Counted from the first letter of the stretch, positions 35,225 through 45,529 are shown. The stretch is DNA of 64,000 bases from Hoylesella marshii DSM 16973 = JCM 13450 (GCF_000146675.1 NZ_GL397214.1:888291-952290); one strand, 5' to 3'. The notes: generated by a model from the letters alone, not told the origin. Program-made: numbers and translations.

Positions 35225-35312
35225 AATATTAACAGTTAATAGATTCTTATATGTTTCTATGGTAAAGAGTATCGTATGAATGGTTTTTGACAGAAGTATA
35301 AATCATTGAGTA

Positions 35313-35320
35313 CAAAAGTA
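35313..35320 (-). promoter_or_regulatory. Promoter -7 box for the S9 peptidase and MFS genes
   Basis: Minus-strand TACTTTTG, an exact TAnnTTTG, 88 bases before the ATG at 35224. The -33 box is not clear. Confidence 0.45.
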
Positions 35321-35385
35321 GGACTTATGAAATACAAAACTACCATCCGGCATTGAACTCCTACAGGATATATTGAAACCGGCAA

Positions 35386-35405
35386 CGGAGAGGCTACCCT
35401 CTCCG
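35386..35405 (-). terminator. Hairpin across the yidC stop codon
   Basis: CGGAGAGG pairs perfectly with CCTCTCCG around a CTAC loop that contains the yidC stop. The downstream minus strand is AT-rich but has no long T-run, so termination is likely but partial. Confidence 0.5.
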
Positions 35406-37289
35406 CTTACGGTCAAGTTCTTCCCTGCGGCGTTTCATTTCTTCCTGCTGCTTGGCCATTGCTTCAAGACGTGCAGCCAGCCCGCTCGTTTTCTTCGGGT
35501 TGTTTTTATTTTCTTGGTAATTCGCTTCCAATATAGCCAACAGTTTCTCGTCATTTGTCGTGCGGCGCAATGCCCACATGATAGCAGCACTAAAGAACAG
35601 ACTGACAAAATAGTAGAAATTCAGTCCTGAACTATAATCGTTGAACATGAAGAAGAACATGACCGGCATGACATACATCATATACTGCATCACTTTCATC
35701 TGCTCGGCTTGCTGTCCTACCATTTGGTCTCGTTGCTGGCGCATGGTCATAATGGAATACAACACATTGGCTACGCAGAACAGAATACAGGTGAGTGAGA
35801 GGTGATCTCCTATGAGCCAAAGACTATCGTGCCACTCCCAGATGGGATCGTAGGTAGATAAATCCTGTATCCAAAGAAAGCTCTCACCACGTAATTGTAT
35901 AGCATTCGGAACGAAGTTGAACATGGCAATCCAAATAGGCATTTGTATCAACATCGGTAAACAGCCGGAAAGCGGACTTACACCGTATTTGGAATACATG
36001 GTCATCATTGCCTGTTGCTTCTGCATTTGGTCTTCCGGCTTGTCATATTGTTTCGTAGCTTCATCGAGTTTTGGCTTCAGTACCCGCATCTTAGCAGAGC
36101 TCATGTAACTCTTCTTCACCAAAGGGAATGTGATAAGTTTCAGCAACAAGGTAATAAGTATCAGCACAATACCCATATTGATGTTCATGGCAGTCAGACC
36201 ATCAAATACATACAAGGTAAACCACCGATTGATAATGCGGAACAAAGGCCATCCTAAATACACCAATCTTTGCAGTTCCAAGTCTTTACCAAACTTGCTT
36301 TGCTGCTCTATAGACTGAAGTAGGCGGAAATCATTGGGGCCGAAATAAAATTCAAACTCTGTGGGGGTTTTCCCCGTAGGGTCGAAAAACGTTTTTGCCT
36401 TAGCGGCATAGTCCTTCAAATAACCGGAGCCTTTTTCCTGCGGTATACTTGTCATCAATGAATTGGGAGCAAAATCGTTCTTGGCAATCATCACCGCACT
36501 AAAGAACTGATTCTTAAAGGCAATCCAGTCAATCGTTTCCTCTACTGGTTCATCCTTTTTCTCACTTGTCGCGTTCAGATAGTCTGTCCCACCCTTCGTC
36601 AAATGATAAGTAAGGGTGGAATACCTGTTTTCAAAAGTAAAACCACGTTCTTGCTGACGTGCCTTGTCCGTCCACTCCACGTCCATCGACCTGTAAGTAG
36701 GAGCGAAGAGGTCGGCCATGCCGTTTACCTGCATAGAGGCATGCAACATATAGTCCTTGCCTAAGAGGTAATGAAGCACGATAGCTTGTCCCCGACCGGT
36801 TGTTGCTGTCATGGTAACAGTAGAATCGGTAACCTGCGAGGGCGTAAAAAATAAATCTTCGGTGATAATATTGCTGTTCTTGCCAGCTAAGAGGAAATTC
36901 AACCGTTGGTCTTTTTCCGTAAACAAGGTAACATCTTTGTTACCATTGTGGTCTTTGAAGTTTTTGATAACAGCCTTTGCCACCGTACCGCCTTTGGTGC
37001 TTAGTGTCAGTTCTACTTTACTGTTCTTCAACACGATGTTCTGTGCCGTTCCCTTCATCGAGGCATAAAACAAAACCGTTGTATCTTCTTTTGCAACCGA
37101 TGTCAGAGTCTTTTTACGGGCATCTTCAGCGGCTTTCTGCTGTTTCTCTGCCCTCTGCTTTGCCACTAAAGTTAGGGAATCTTGTGTGTGTTGAGCGGCT
37201 ATTTCCTCGGCAGAAGGTTGCGAATACCAACTAAAACCGATGAGCACCGCAGCTATCAGTACAAAACCGATAATTGTATTCTTATCCAT
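35394..37289 (-). CDS. yidC: Membrane protein insertase YidC
   Basis: A 631-residue insertase that folds and inserts inner-membrane proteins with or without SecYEG. It has an N-terminal TM anchor (IIGFVLIAAVLIGFSWYS), a large periplasmic beta-sandwich domain (about 60-340) and the five-TM YidC/Oxa1 core starting near 370 (MNINMGIVLILITLLLKLITFPL). The core contains the cytoplasmic helical hairpin KPKLDEATKQYDKPEDQMQ, and a basic tail (RRREELDRKRRG) contacts ribosomes. It lies 19 bases after pyrG. This is the Gram-negative form with the periplasmic domain. Confidence 0.95.
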   Translation of the reverse strand: MDKNTIIGFVLIAAVLIGFSWYSQPSAEEIAAQHTQDSLTLVAKQRAEKQQKAAEDARKKTLTSVAKEDTTVLFYASMKGTAQNIVLKNSKVELTLSTKGGTVAKAVIKNFKDHNGNKDVTLFTEKDQRLNFLLAGKNSNIITEDLFFTPSQVTDSTVTMTATTGRGQAIVLHYLLGKDYMLHASMQVNGMADLFAPTYRSMDVEWTDKARQQERGFTFENRYSTLTYHLTKGGTDYLNATSEKKDEPVEETIDWIAFKNQFFSAVMIAKNDFAPNSLMTSIPQEKGSGYLKDYAAKAKTFFDPTGKTPTEFEFYFGPNDFRLLQSIEQQSKFGKDLELQRLVYLGWPLFRIINRWFTLYVFDGLTAMNINMGIVLILITLLLKLITFPLVKKSYMSSAKMRVLKPKLDEATKQYDKPEDQMQKQQAMMTMYSKYGVSPLSGCLPMLIQMPIWIAMFNFVPNAIQLRGESFLWIQDLSTYDPIWEWHDSLWLIGDHLSLTCILFCVANVLYSIMTMRQQRDQMVGQQAEQMKVMQYMMYVMPVMFFFMFNDYSSGLNFYYFVSLFFSAAIMWALRRTTNDEKLLAILEANYQENKNNPKKTSGLAARLEAMAKQQEEMKRRREELDRKRRG

Positions 37290-37308
37290 TGTTTTATTAA
37301 TCGTTAGC

Positions 37309-38916
37309 TTAGTCTTTTTTATTAGCTATGGCCGTTTTCACGAAATCCACAAATAAAGGATGCGGATTAAGTACCGTACTTTGGTATTCTGGATGGAACT
37401 GTGTGCCTATATACCATTTTAAACCGGGGATTTCCACAATCTCTATCAATTCGCTCTCAGGGTTGCGTCCCACACAAAGCATGCCGGCCTTTTCATATTC
37501 TTTCTGATAATCGTTGTTGAATTCGTAGCGATGGCGGTGGCGTTCCTGTATATGTTCTTTCTTGTAAATATCAAACGTGCGCGAGCCTTGCTTCAAAACA
37601 CATTCATAAGAACCAAGACGCATGGTGCCACCCATATTCGTGATGTTCTTCTGCTCTTCCATAATATCGATAACATTGTGCTTTGTCTTCTCGTCCATCT
37701 CGCGACTGTTGGCATCGGCATACCCCAAAACGTTGCGTGCAAACTCCACAACCATCATCTGCATACCCAGACAGATACCGAAAGTCGGTATATCGTGAGT
37801 GCGCGTATAATGAGCGGCTACAATCTTGCCTTCTATGCCTCGTTGGCCAAATCCAGGGCAAATCACGACTCCATCCATGCCCTTTAGTTTCTCGGCAACG
37901 GTATCTTCCGTCAGGTTCTCTGAATTGATAAAGGTTATCACGGTCTTATAATCATTGTAAGTGCCAGCTTGCGAGAGGCTCTCACGAATGCTTTTATAGG
38001 CATCCTGCAAATCGTACTTGCCTACAAGACCAATATTTACTTCTTTCACGGCTTTCTTGCGACGTTCCAGAAATTTACGCCACGGGCCGAGTGCCGGTGT
38101 CTCCCCTACAGGAAGTTTCATCTTTTTCAGTATCACGGTGTCAAGTCCCTGCGCCTGCATGTTCACGGGCACTTCGTAGATACTTGGCAAATCTTCGCTT
38201 TGTACTACACAGTCGAAATCTACATTACAGAAACTTGCCACCTTACGCAACATGCCATCGCCCAAATGCTTCTCTGTTCTCAACACCAAAATATCAGGCT
38301 GAATACCCACGCTCTGCAACTCTTTCACCGAGTGTTGGGTAGGCTTGGTCTTCAGCTCGTCGGCTGCTTTCAAATAAGGTATATAGGTAAGATGCACACA
38401 AAGGGCATTGTCGCCCAATTCCCACATTAGTTGTCGGATGCTCTCCAAAAAGGGAAGCGACTCTATGTCACCCACCGTACCCCCGATTTCGGTTATCACA
38501 AAGTCATATTTATTTTGCTTCCCCAACAATTTTACGTTGCGTTTTATCTCATCGGTAATGTGCGGAATCACTTGGATGGTCTTGCCCAAATAGTCGCCAT
38601 GCCGTTCTTTATCAATCACCGCCTTATAGATTCTTCCCGTGGTAAGGGAGTTGGCTTTGGTGGTCTGTATATCGGTAAACCGTTCATAATGTCCCAAATC
38701 GAGGTCGGTTTCCATGCCGTCTACCGTCACATAGCATTCTCCGTGCTCATAGGGATTGAGCGTACCCGGGTCAATATTGATATAAGGGTCGAATTTCTGT
38801 ATTGTAATGTTATATCCTCTTGCCTGCAACAACTTGCCGATAGAAGATGAGATGATTCCCTTTCCCAAAGAAGAGACCACACCCCCTGTCACGAATATAT
38901 ACTTTGTCTCTGCCAC
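37309..38916 (-). CDS. pyrG: CTP synthase
   Basis: A 535-residue enzyme that converts UTP, glutamine and ATP to CTP. The N-terminal amidoligase begins KYIFVTGGVVSSLGKGI (P-loop), with KFDPYINIDPGTL and EIGGTVGDIES. The C-terminal class I glutamine amidotransferase has the nucleophile Cys in GICLGMQ and the His-x-Glu in QFHPEYQS. It sits 33 bases downstream of thrS and 19 bases upstream of yidC, so thrS-pyrG-yidC probably form one transcript. Nothing odd is seen. Confidence 0.97.
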   Translation of the reverse strand: MAETKYIFVTGGVVSSLGKGIISSSIGKLLQARGYNITIQKFDPYINIDPGTLNPYEHGECYVTVDGMETDLDLGHYERFTDIQTTKANSLTTGRIYKAVIDKERHGDYLGKTIQVIPHITDEIKRNVKLLGKQNKYDFVITEIGGTVGDIESLPFLESIRQLMWELGDNALCVHLTYIPYLKAADELKTKPTQHSVKELQSVGIQPDILVLRTEKHLGDGMLRKVASFCNVDFDCVVQSEDLPSIYEVPVNMQAQGLDTVILKKMKLPVGETPALGPWRKFLERRKKAVKEVNIGLVGKYDLQDAYKSIRESLSQAGTYNDYKTVITFINSENLTEDTVAEKLKGMDGVVICPGFGQRGIEGKIVAAHYTRTHDIPTFGICLGMQMMVVEFARNVLGYADANSREMDEKTKHNVIDIMEEQKNITNMGGTMRLGSYECVLKQGSRTFDIYKKEHIQERHRHRYEFNNDYQKEYEKAGMLCVGRNPESELIEIVEIPGLKWYIGTQFHPEYQSTVLNPHPLFVDFVKTAIANKKD

Positions 38917-38949
38917 GTTTGATAATTTAATATGAATGGAGATGCGTTT

Positions 38950-40914
38950 TCAATCTTTCGGTTTCACGTTCGTTTCTGCTATCAATGCAGCCACTTCTTC
39001 GTTGATGCGGGTTGCGAAGTCTTCCATACTCATGGTAGCCTGCTCGCCTCCTCCTTGTTTACGCATGGAGACAAGCCCTTCGGCAGCCTCTTTCTCGCCT
39101 ACAATAACCATGTAAGGAACGCGTTTGATTTCATTATCACGTATCTTACGCCCTATTTTTTCATTACGTTCGTCAATATTGGCACGCACACCCACAGAGT
39201 CTAAATAGTGAGCGACCTTGCGGGCGTAATCGTTGAACTTCTCTGAAATAGGAAGAATCGCCACTTGGTCGGGAGTCAACCACAACGGGAAATGCCCTGC
39301 GGTATGCTCTATCAACACAGCGGTAAACCGCTCCATACTGCCGAACGGGGCACGGTGTATCATAACAGGTGTCTGCTTTGAGTTGTCGTCGGCCGTGTAT
39401 TCGAGTTTGAAACGCTGAGGCAGGTTGTAGTCTACCTGTATCGTTCCGAGCTGCCAACGACGTCCGATGGCATCTTTTACCATAAAGTCGAGCTTGGGAC
39501 CATAGAAAGCGGCTTCTCCGTAGGCTATTTTGGCATTGAGTCCTTTCTCCTTGCAAGCCTCAATGATAGATTGCTCCGAATGTTCCCACACTTCGTCGCT
39601 TCCAATGTATTTCTCTCGGTCATTAGGGTCGCGGAGAGAGATTTGTGCTTCTACATTTTTGAAATCAAAGACTTTGAACACTGTCTGTATGATGTCCATC
39701 ACACGCAGAAACTCGCTCTTTACTTGTTCCGGACGGCAAAAGATGTGAGCATCGTCCTGCGTAAAAGAGCGTACACGGGTCAGGCCATGCAGTTCCCCAC
39801 TCTTCTCATAACGATAAACAGTGCCGAACTCTGCGATTCTTAAAGGCAAATCTTTATAAGAACGGGGTTTCCATGAGAAGACTTCACAATGGTGGGGACA
39901 GTTCATGGGTTTGAGCATATACTCTTCGTCCTCTTCCGGAGTATGTATCGGTTGAAACGAATCCTTTCCATAATGTGCATAATGCCCGCTTGTTACATAC
40001 AGGTTCTTTGAGCCAATATGCGGTGTTATCACTTCCTGATAACCGTAATTCTTTTGTATCTTGCGGAGCATTCCCTGCAAACGCAGACGCAGTTCCGTAC
40101 CTTTGGGCAGCCAGATAGGCAGACCTTTTCCTACACGCTCTGAGAACATGAAGAGTTCCATTTCTTTCCCTATCTTGCGATGGTCGCGCTTTTTTGCCTC
40201 TTCGAGCATGACAAGATACTCGTCGAGCATCTTTTTCTTCGGAAAAGTAATACCGTAGATACGCGTCATCTGCTCGCGCTTGGCGTCGCCACGCCAAAAG
40301 GCACCGGCCACACTTGTAATCTTAATGGCCTTAATAGCTCCCGTAGAAACCAAGTGAGGCCCACGACAGAGGTCGGTAAAAGCCCCCTGAGTATAGGTGG
40401 AAATCGTGCCATCCGCCAAATCGAGGTCAATGTGTTCCACCTTATATTCCTGCCCGTCTTCCTTAAACTCTTTCAACGCATCGGCTTTAGAGATATCTCT
40501 ACGTACCACCGGTTCGTCTTTTTTGGCGAGCTCACGCATCTTTTCCTCTATTTTAGGGAAATCATTTTCACTGATGGCGACCCCATCTTTCGGCATCACA
40601 TCATAGAAAAAGCCGTTTTCTATGGCAGGACCAAAGCCGAATTGGATGCCCGGATACAGTTCTTGGAGTGCTTCTGCCAACAAATGGGCTGAGGTGTGCC
40701 AAAATGTATGCTTACCTTCCTCATCTTCCCATTTATACAAGGCAAATGTTGCATCTTCGTTGATAGGACGATTGAGTTCTACAGTCTTGCCGTTTACACT
40801 ACAGGATATCACTTCGCGGGCTAATGCGGGTGATATGCTTTGAGCTATCTGAAGTCCGGTTACGCCTTTTTCGTACTCACGAACAGAGCCGTCTGGAAAC
40901 GTGATTTTTATCAT
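38950..40914 (-). CDS. thrS: Threonyl-tRNA synthetase
   Basis: A 654-residue class II aminoacyl-tRNA synthetase. It has an N-terminal TGS domain (1-60), the editing domain with [12 protein letters not shown] (HxxxH) and a second pair from CRGPHL, and the catalytic core with zinc ligand Cys in [10 protein letters not shown] and motif 2 [26 protein letters not shown]. Motif 3 follows at [11 protein letters not shown], and the anticodon-binding domain is in the last 110 residues. Unlike the common Bacteroidetes order, infC-rpmI-rplT does not follow; pyrG does. The -7 box lies 29 bases upstream. Confidence 0.97.
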   Translation of the reverse strand: MIKITFPDGSVREYEKGVTGLQIAQSISPALAREVISCSVNGKTVELNRPINEDATFALYKWEDEEGKHTFWHTSAHLLAEALQELYPGIQFGFGPAIENGFFYDVMPKDGVAISENDFPKIEEKMRELAKKDEPVVRRDISKADALKEFKEDGQEYKVEHIDLDLADGTISTYTQGAFTDLCRGPHLVSTGAIKAIKITSVAGAFWRGDAKREQMTRIYGITFPKKKMLDEYLVMLEEAKKRDHRKIGKEMELFMFSERVGKGLPIWLPKGTELRLRLQGMLRKIQKNYGYQEVITPHIGSKNLYVTSGHYAHYGKDSFQPIHTPEEDEEYMLKPMNCPHHCEVFSWKPRSYKDLPLRIAEFGTVYRYEKSGELHGLTRVRSFTQDDAHIFCRPEQVKSEFLRVMDIIQTVFKVFDFKNVEAQISLRDPNDREKYIGSDEVWEHSEQSIIEACKEKGLNAKIAYGEAAFYGPKLDFMVKDAIGRRWQLGTIQVDYNLPQRFKLEYTADDNSKQTPVMIHRAPFGSMERFTAVLIEHTAGHFPLWLTPDQVAILPISEKFNDYARKVAHYLDSVGVRANIDERNEKIGRKIRDNEIKRVPYMVIVGEKEAAEGLVSMRKQGGGEQATMSMEDFATRINEEVAALIAETNVKPKD

Positions 40915-40942
40915 AACTTCTTCGTTTTAATCAATTTGAATG

Positions 40943-40950
40943 CAAAAGTA
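40943..40950 (-). promoter_or_regulatory. Promoter -7 box for thrS
   Basis: Minus-strand TACTTTTG, an exact TAnnTTTG, 29 bases before the thrS ATG. No T-box leader fits in the 96-base gap. Confidence 0.5.
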
Positions 40951-41010
40951 GCATTTTCCTTTGATATAATAGAATAAAACAGGGAAAAATTAGTGGGGAG
41001 AAACCGGCAC

Positions 41011-42978
41011 TTATTTCCCATTGTATCGCTTGATAATGCTGTAGGCATCAAACAGTCCGAGCTCGCCTGCCTTACTCAAATCGAGTGCTCCCGAGGCTTT
41101 TTCTCCTGTGTTGAAACGTACCAAACCACGATTATAATAGGCCTCAGCAAGCCGTGAATCATACCGAACAGCCTGCGTATAATCATCTATTGCCTTGCTG
41201 TAATCCTTTCGGGAAACATGGAGGTTCGCCCTGTCATAATAAAGATACGCATTTTGCGGATTCAGTCTGATTGCCTCATTGAAGTCTGCCAACACTTTGG
41301 CGGCTTTCAAACGGTCGTTCATCCCGAGAGAGAGATTAAAATCATTCATCATCGATTCGCATACTGCCCGTTGCCAATAAGCTAAAGATGATGTGCTGTC
41401 AACTTCGATGCAGGCATTTAAATCGCGGATTGCATCTTCATAGTTCTGTATCACGGAATAGGCTACAGCACGTTGCAGCAGAAGTCCGGCGGTACGTTTT
41501 GCCTCATGGGGTGCAGAGATGTCTGCCGTCAAACTATCTATCAGCAAAAAGAATGATTTCGACTGACTTTCATCCAGTGGCTTAGGATTACACGTTATAT
41601 AGATGCGATGCAATGGTTGCTGCATGCGATTAACCTGCTCCAATTCCTTGTCGAAGGCTTGGTAAGACTGAATTCCATTGGCATATTGGAAATAAGACAG
41701 GGCATACATCGGCATATAGTCTGTTTCTACATGTCTGTTCTGCACCTTTCCGCGGTATTCACTCTTATACTCATGCTCCACGGAATTGTCGTCTGCCACG
41801 ACAATTTGGTTGTATTTTTCGGGGTCGATGTCGCTTTTTCTACGTACCTCGTTTAATTTCTTTCGGCTCCAACGGCTCTGTATGCCCAAATGTTTGTTCA
41901 TTTGAGCTTTGAAAATACGAAATTCATCTAATTCGGCCTTGGCCGTCATACCCAGTCTACGGTAGCAGTTGGCACGATATTGCAGGCCTGTCCAGAAATT
42001 AGGAAATCGCTCTATCACCTTTGAATAGTCGCGGATAGCCCCTCGAAGGTCACCGGTACGGTCTAACAATGTTGCCCTGTTAAACAAAGCCATTAAATTA
42101 TCCGGTTCTATTTTCAATACATAATCAAAATCTTTGATGGCTCTGTTGTCATCACCCACCTGCACTCGCAACAAGCCACGATTGTAGTGCCCCAGAAAAT
42201 TGTTCGGGTCTAAGTCCAAAGTAGTATCATAATCACCCATCGCCCCTCGCAGATTGTTCGTATTCAACCTTGCAATGGCACGATTCAAGTAATTGTTCAC
42301 GGATTTAGGCTTCAAGTGAATGGCCTTACCTATATAGTTATCGGCATCTTTCCACTGTTTTTTCGATAGAGCAATAACTCCTCTCATCGCCCATGCTTCC
42401 CCGTTGTAAGGGTCTGTTTCCAAACTTTTATCCAACCATTTAGCCGCTTCCGCTGTGTCTTTCTGTTGCATACATACTTCGGCCTTCAAAGCGTATGCAG
42501 CGGCAAAAGAGTTCCACCGGCCGATGATGGTATCCAATTCTGTCTGTGCTTGCTTGTATTCCTTGTTTTCCATTCTGCATATCGCACGGTTGTACCAATA
42601 GTTGCGATTGATTGGGTCTGCTTTAATCGCGGTGGTATAATCGTGTATAGCCTCCGTAAACTTACGCTGTCTGATGCGTGACACGCCACGTAAATCATAA
42701 AGTTCCGGTACATACGGATTCAGAAGAATGGCTTCGGAAGCATCTGCTTCGGCACCGGCAAAGTCGTCGAGACAGAACTTGGCTATAGCCCGAAGTTGCC
42801 AAGGTTCGTATAAATAGGGCTTTTGGGCAAGCACCTGATTGAAATATTGTATGGAAAGCACATAGTCCTCATAGTGCAACGCGATACGTCCGCTTGTAAT
42901 CAGCCTGTCTATATTGTACTGGGCATGCGCCGATACAGACAGTAAAAAAAGGAATAAGACGATACACTTTCTATACAT
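41011..42978 (-). CDS. Exported tetratricopeptide repeat protein
   Basis: A 655-residue protein with signal peptide ending SAHAQ at about 20. About ten TPRs follow (roughly 20-380), with well-formed copies such as AWAMRGVIALSKKQWKDAD and HYNRGLLRVQVGDDNRAIKD. A linker follows with basic SRWSRKKLNEVRRK and a segment containing HVETDYMPMYALSYFQYANG, then further TPRs in the last 160 residues. It lies between def and thrS, a position I recall for this gene across Bacteroidetes. It probably acts as a periplasmic scaffold; no partner can be named. Confidence 0.85.
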   Translation of the reverse strand: MYRKCIVLFLFLLSVSAHAQYNIDRLITSGRIALHYEDYVLSIQYFNQVLAQKPYLYEPWQLRAIAKFCLDDFAGAEADASEAILLNPYVPELYDLRGVSRIRQRKFTEAIHDYTTAIKADPINRNYWYNRAICRMENKEYKQAQTELDTIIGRWNSFAAAYALKAEVCMQQKDTAEAAKWLDKSLETDPYNGEAWAMRGVIALSKKQWKDADNYIGKAIHLKPKSVNNYLNRAIARLNTNNLRGAMGDYDTTLDLDPNNFLGHYNRGLLRVQVGDDNRAIKDFDYVLKIEPDNLMALFNRATLLDRTGDLRGAIRDYSKVIERFPNFWTGLQYRANCYRRLGMTAKAELDEFRIFKAQMNKHLGIQSRWSRKKLNEVRRKSDIDPEKYNQIVVADDNSVEHEYKSEYRGKVQNRHVETDYMPMYALSYFQYANGIQSYQAFDKELEQVNRMQQPLHRIYITCNPKPLDESQSKSFFLLIDSLTADISAPHEAKRTAGLLLQRAVAYSVIQNYEDAIRDLNACIEVDSTSSLAYWQRAVCESMMNDFNLSLGMNDRLKAAKVLADFNEAIRLNPQNAYLYYDRANLHVSRKDYSKAIDDYTQAVRYDSRLAEAYYNRGLVRFNTGEKASGALDLSKAGELGLFDAYSIIKRYNGK

Positions 42979-43175
42979 ATTTATATATATGGATTCTCAC
43001 CTATACACCCAAAAGAATAAAAGAACCGATTGCCGGCCAACAATCCTCATGGTCGTTACAAAGGTATTACTTAAAATGGGAAAAGCCTTTAAACAGGCAG
43101 GAGGTTCCTATCCCATCCTTTTCGGTCACAGTACATATACTCGACACTTGACCATGCTTTCGTTTTCGACAAGGG

Positions 43176-43736
43176 TTATCTCATCGGTTTGGTGCGATAG
43201 CTACACTCATAGCGTCCCTGCGTGAGGGCTTTCAGTTTGTTTTTTATCAGCTGTTTACGAAGAGGGGAAATATGGTCTACAAACATTTTCCCTTCCAAAT
43301 GGTCGAACTCATGCTGCATGACGCGTGCTAAATACCCTTCCACCCATTCGTCATGAGACACAAATGCTTCATCCAAATAGGTAACATGAATACGAGAAAA
43401 ACGCGGAACCTTCTCATGTAATCCGGGAATAGAAAGGCAACCCTCTTCCATCAGCCGTTTCTCCGAGGTCTCATCAATCTCCAATATATGGGGATTGATG
43501 TATGCTTTCCGAAAGTCTTTGTATTCAGGGAAGTCGTCCGACAACACATTCAAATCTATCACAACCACGCGAATACTCTTCCCGATTTGCGGTGCTGCCA
43601 AACCAATGCCATCCGAGGAATCCATCGTCTCAAACATATTGGCAATCAACTCCTGAAGGTCTGGATAATCGGAAGATATATCTTGTGCCACCTTACGTAG
43701 CACAGGTTGTCCATAAACGTAAATAGGTAAAATCAT
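43176..43736 (-). CDS. def: Peptide deformylase
   Basis: A 186-residue metalloenzyme that removes the N-formyl group from new proteins. The three family motifs are intact: GIGLAAPQ (43-50), EEGCLSIPG with metal ligand Cys100, and QHEFDHL with His142, Glu143 and His146. Its start overlaps the ruvX stop by four bases, so the two are translationally coupled. A 197-base gap follows before the TPR gene, with no clear signal seen in it. Confidence 0.96.
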   Translation of the reverse strand: MILPIYVYGQPVLRKVAQDISSDYPDLQELIANMFETMDSSDGIGLAAPQIGKSIRVVVIDLNVLSDDFPEYKDFRKAYINPHILEIDETSEKRLMEEGCLSIPGLHEKVPRFSRIHVTYLDEAFVSHDEWVEGYLARVMQHEFDHLEGKMFVDHISPLRKQLIKNKLKALTQGRYECSYRTKPMR

Positions 43737-44155
43737 TTTCTTATCGATTCCAAGTAACTCTGCAAGATAATGGTGGCACTAATCTCATCTACCAGTGCTT
43801 TGTCGCGCCTTGCTTTCTTTTTCAAGCCGCCGTCCAACATGGCCTTATGCGCCAATAAGGAGGTAAACCGCTCATCGTAGAACTCAATGGGGACATGGGG
43901 AACGGCCTTCCGCCATCTGTTTACAAATTGTTGTACACGAGCCATGTTCTCACTGGGCATGCCGTTTGGCTGCTTCGGCTCTCCGATAACGATGCGCTCC
44001 ACCGGTTCTTTTTCCATATAGGTTTGCAGAAATTTGAAGAGTTCAGACGTAGGAACAGTCGCCAATCCGCCACATATCATCTGCAACGGGTCGGTGACTG
44101 CCAATCCTGTACGCTTCTTTCCGTAATCTATTGAAAGGATTCGCGCCACAATCAA
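43733..44155 (-). CDS. ruvX: Holliday junction resolvase-like RuvX/YqgF
   Basis: A 140-residue RNase H-fold nuclease. The first catalytic Asp is in ILSIDYGKKRTG, a Glu in IVIGEPKQPNG, and the last Asp group in the RRDKALVDEISATIIL segment. The family processes the 5' end of 16S rRNA precursor and was first described as a putative resolvase. The ATG is 8 bases from the upstream SPOR lipoprotein stop; the stop overlaps def. Length is typical. Confidence 0.93.
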   Translation of the reverse strand: MIVARILSIDYGKKRTGLAVTDPLQMICGGLATVPTSELFKFLQTYMEKEPVERIVIGEPKQPNGMPSENMARVQQFVNRWRKAVPHVPIEFYDERFTSLLAHKAMLDGGLKKKARRDKALVDEISATIILQSYLESIRK

Positions 44156-44163
44156 CCGAAGTC

Positions 44164-44655
44164 CTATTTAGCGTAAAGTAACCATGCGTCGGGATAAGTG
44201 GCACGGAAATCGTTTCTGCTACGCACGGCATCAGCCTTGTTTGCGAATGTAGATGCCACTACACGATACATGTTTCTATCGGCATTATATGCGATTTGAG
44301 CACTATATCCGGCCGCAACGAGGCGACCTTGCAGGCTTTCGGCATTGGCTTTCAGCGAGAAAGAACCGACAATAACGCTGTAGTCTTTCAAGCCGGAACC
44401 ACTGACAAGAGTCACGCTTTCTTGGCGAACGGACACATTATCCACGTTGTCTACCACGCGTGTCTCTGTAACCGGTGTCGTTACCACAGGGGTTACAGTG
44501 TAGGTATTCTCTTCTGCATTCTCCTGATTGCCGGTCTGCTCTTGTGCTTTAGCTTTTTCATAAGCCTTTCTATAAGCACTTTCCTTATTGGAACCGCAAC
44601 TTGCTAAAAACAGTGTAGCACAGAGGCCTGCACATAAAACAACATATTTCTTCAT
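44164..44655 (-). CDS. SPOR-domain lipoprotein
   Basis: A 163-residue lipoprotein with lipobox LASC, so Cys20 is the probable lipidated residue. A Glu/Thr-rich linker (about 30-85) precedes a C-terminal SPOR domain (about 90-163: YSVIVGSFSLKANAESLQGRL and YRVVASTFANKADA). SPOR domains bind denuded peptidoglycan at division sites. It is probably the first gene of the ruvX-def-TPR run. No partner besides septal peptidoglycan can be inferred. A possible -7 box (TAATTTCG, minus strand, near 44707) lies upstream. Confidence 0.87.
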   Translation of the reverse strand: MKKYVVLCAGLCATLFLASCGSNKESAYRKAYEKAKAQEQTGNQENAEENTYTVTPVVTTPVTETRVVDNVDNVSVRQESVTLVSGSGLKDYSVIVGSFSLKANAESLQGRLVAAGYSAQIAYNADRNMYRVVASTFANKADAVRSRNDFRATYPDAWLLYAK

Positions 44656-44829
44656 ACGTTTGAAAAGATTACTTAGAGATTATACTTAATATCTTTAATG
44701 ATGTCGCGAAATTACGCAAAAACAAAAGAATAGCCTATGATTGCAGCATAAAGTTTGTTAAATACGGCATACCCGATATATTTCACATAAAATAGGTGGC
44801 AGAAAGATGCTCATATCAAAAACTTTTCC

Positions 44830-44837
44830 TATATTTG
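44830..44837 (+). promoter_or_regulatory. Promoter -7 box for the YtxH operon
   Basis: TATATTTG matches TAnnTTTG exactly and lies 116 bases before the YtxH ATG, leaving a fairly long leader. The -33 region is weak. Confidence 0.45.
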
Positions 44838-44953
44838 CAGAAAGTAGACGGCATCTGATGCAGAAAGAACGAGCCGACAAAGGTTACACCTGCTATGAGG
44901 GTCGGTCTGCATGCTATTAATATATAATGGTTTAACTAATTAAATAAAGAAAG

Positions 44954-45169
44954 ATGAAAACATTAGGTTATCTTGGGTTCTTCCTTGGCGGAGCCATTGC
45001 CGGCGCAGCCATCGGTTTGCTTCTTGCACCGGAAAAAGGTGCGGACACCCGTTCAAAAATCGCAGATACAATAGATGACTTCTGCAAGAAACATGACATT
45101 AAGCTAAGTCGCAAAGAGATGGACGACCTCGTAGACGACATCAAAGAGACCGGCTCAGAGATTGTTTAA
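44954..45169 (+). CDS. YtxH-domain small membrane protein
   Basis: A 71-residue protein. A Gly/Ala-rich membrane segment (GYLGFFLGGAIAGAAIGLLLAPEKG, shown in part) covers residues 4-28, with the APxKG motif typical of YtxH, followed by a charged amphipathic helix (SKIADTIDDFCKKH). YtxH proteins are general-stress envelope proteins in other bacteria. It is nine bases before a holin-like gene, and the two plus the next gene form a compact trio. Confidence 0.8.
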   Translation: MKTLGYLGFFLGGAIAGAAIGLLLAPEKGADTRSKIADTIDDFCKKHDIKLSRKEMDDLVDDIKETGSEIV

Positions 45170-45178
45170 AGCCTTTCT

Positions 45179-45529
45179 ATGTTCTCAAGCGATAAAAATG
45201 TAGAGACCATTGCACAACTCGTAGAAGTGCTGAGACATTACATCGGGCTTCAAACGGAATACGTTAAGCTCGATGTAATAGAAAAAATAGTGCGCCTCAT
45301 CACTGTCATCACATTGACGGTGATACTGTCTTTATTGGTGTTGCTTATCCTTATCTATCTTTCTTTCGCTGTTGCATACGCCTTGGAACCGGCCGTCGGC
45401 ACTGCCGGAGGATTCGGAATCGTGGCAGGTATCTATCTCATCTTCTTTCTGATGTTCCTTGCTTTCCGTAAGAAATGGATAGAACAACCACTTGTCAGAT
45501 TCCTTGCCGGACTATTAATGGAGAAATAA
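45179..45529 (+). CDS. Phage holin family-like (DUF1469) membrane protein
   Basis: A 116-residue protein: a 40-residue amphipathic N-terminal helix (VETIAQLVEVLRHYIGLQ), two TM segments (about 42-66 and 78-100) separated by a short Ala/Gly loop, then a basic end. This is the layout of the holin-X/DUF1469 family, which despite its name is usually chromosomal and not lytic. There is no endolysin or other phage gene nearby. It follows YtxH by 9 bases and precedes the next gene by 3. Confidence 0.8.
   Translation: MFSSDKNVETIAQLVEVLRHYIGLQTEYVKLDVIEKIVRLITVITLTVILSLLVLLILIYLSFAVAYALEPAVGTAGGFGIVAGIYLIFFLMFLAFRKKWIEQPLVRFLAGLLMEK

Noticed and set aside
45179..45529. Prophage remnant suggested by a holin-like gene
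   Set aside because: The family is widely chromosomal, flanking genes are not phage-like, and no integrase, endolysin or structural genes are present.
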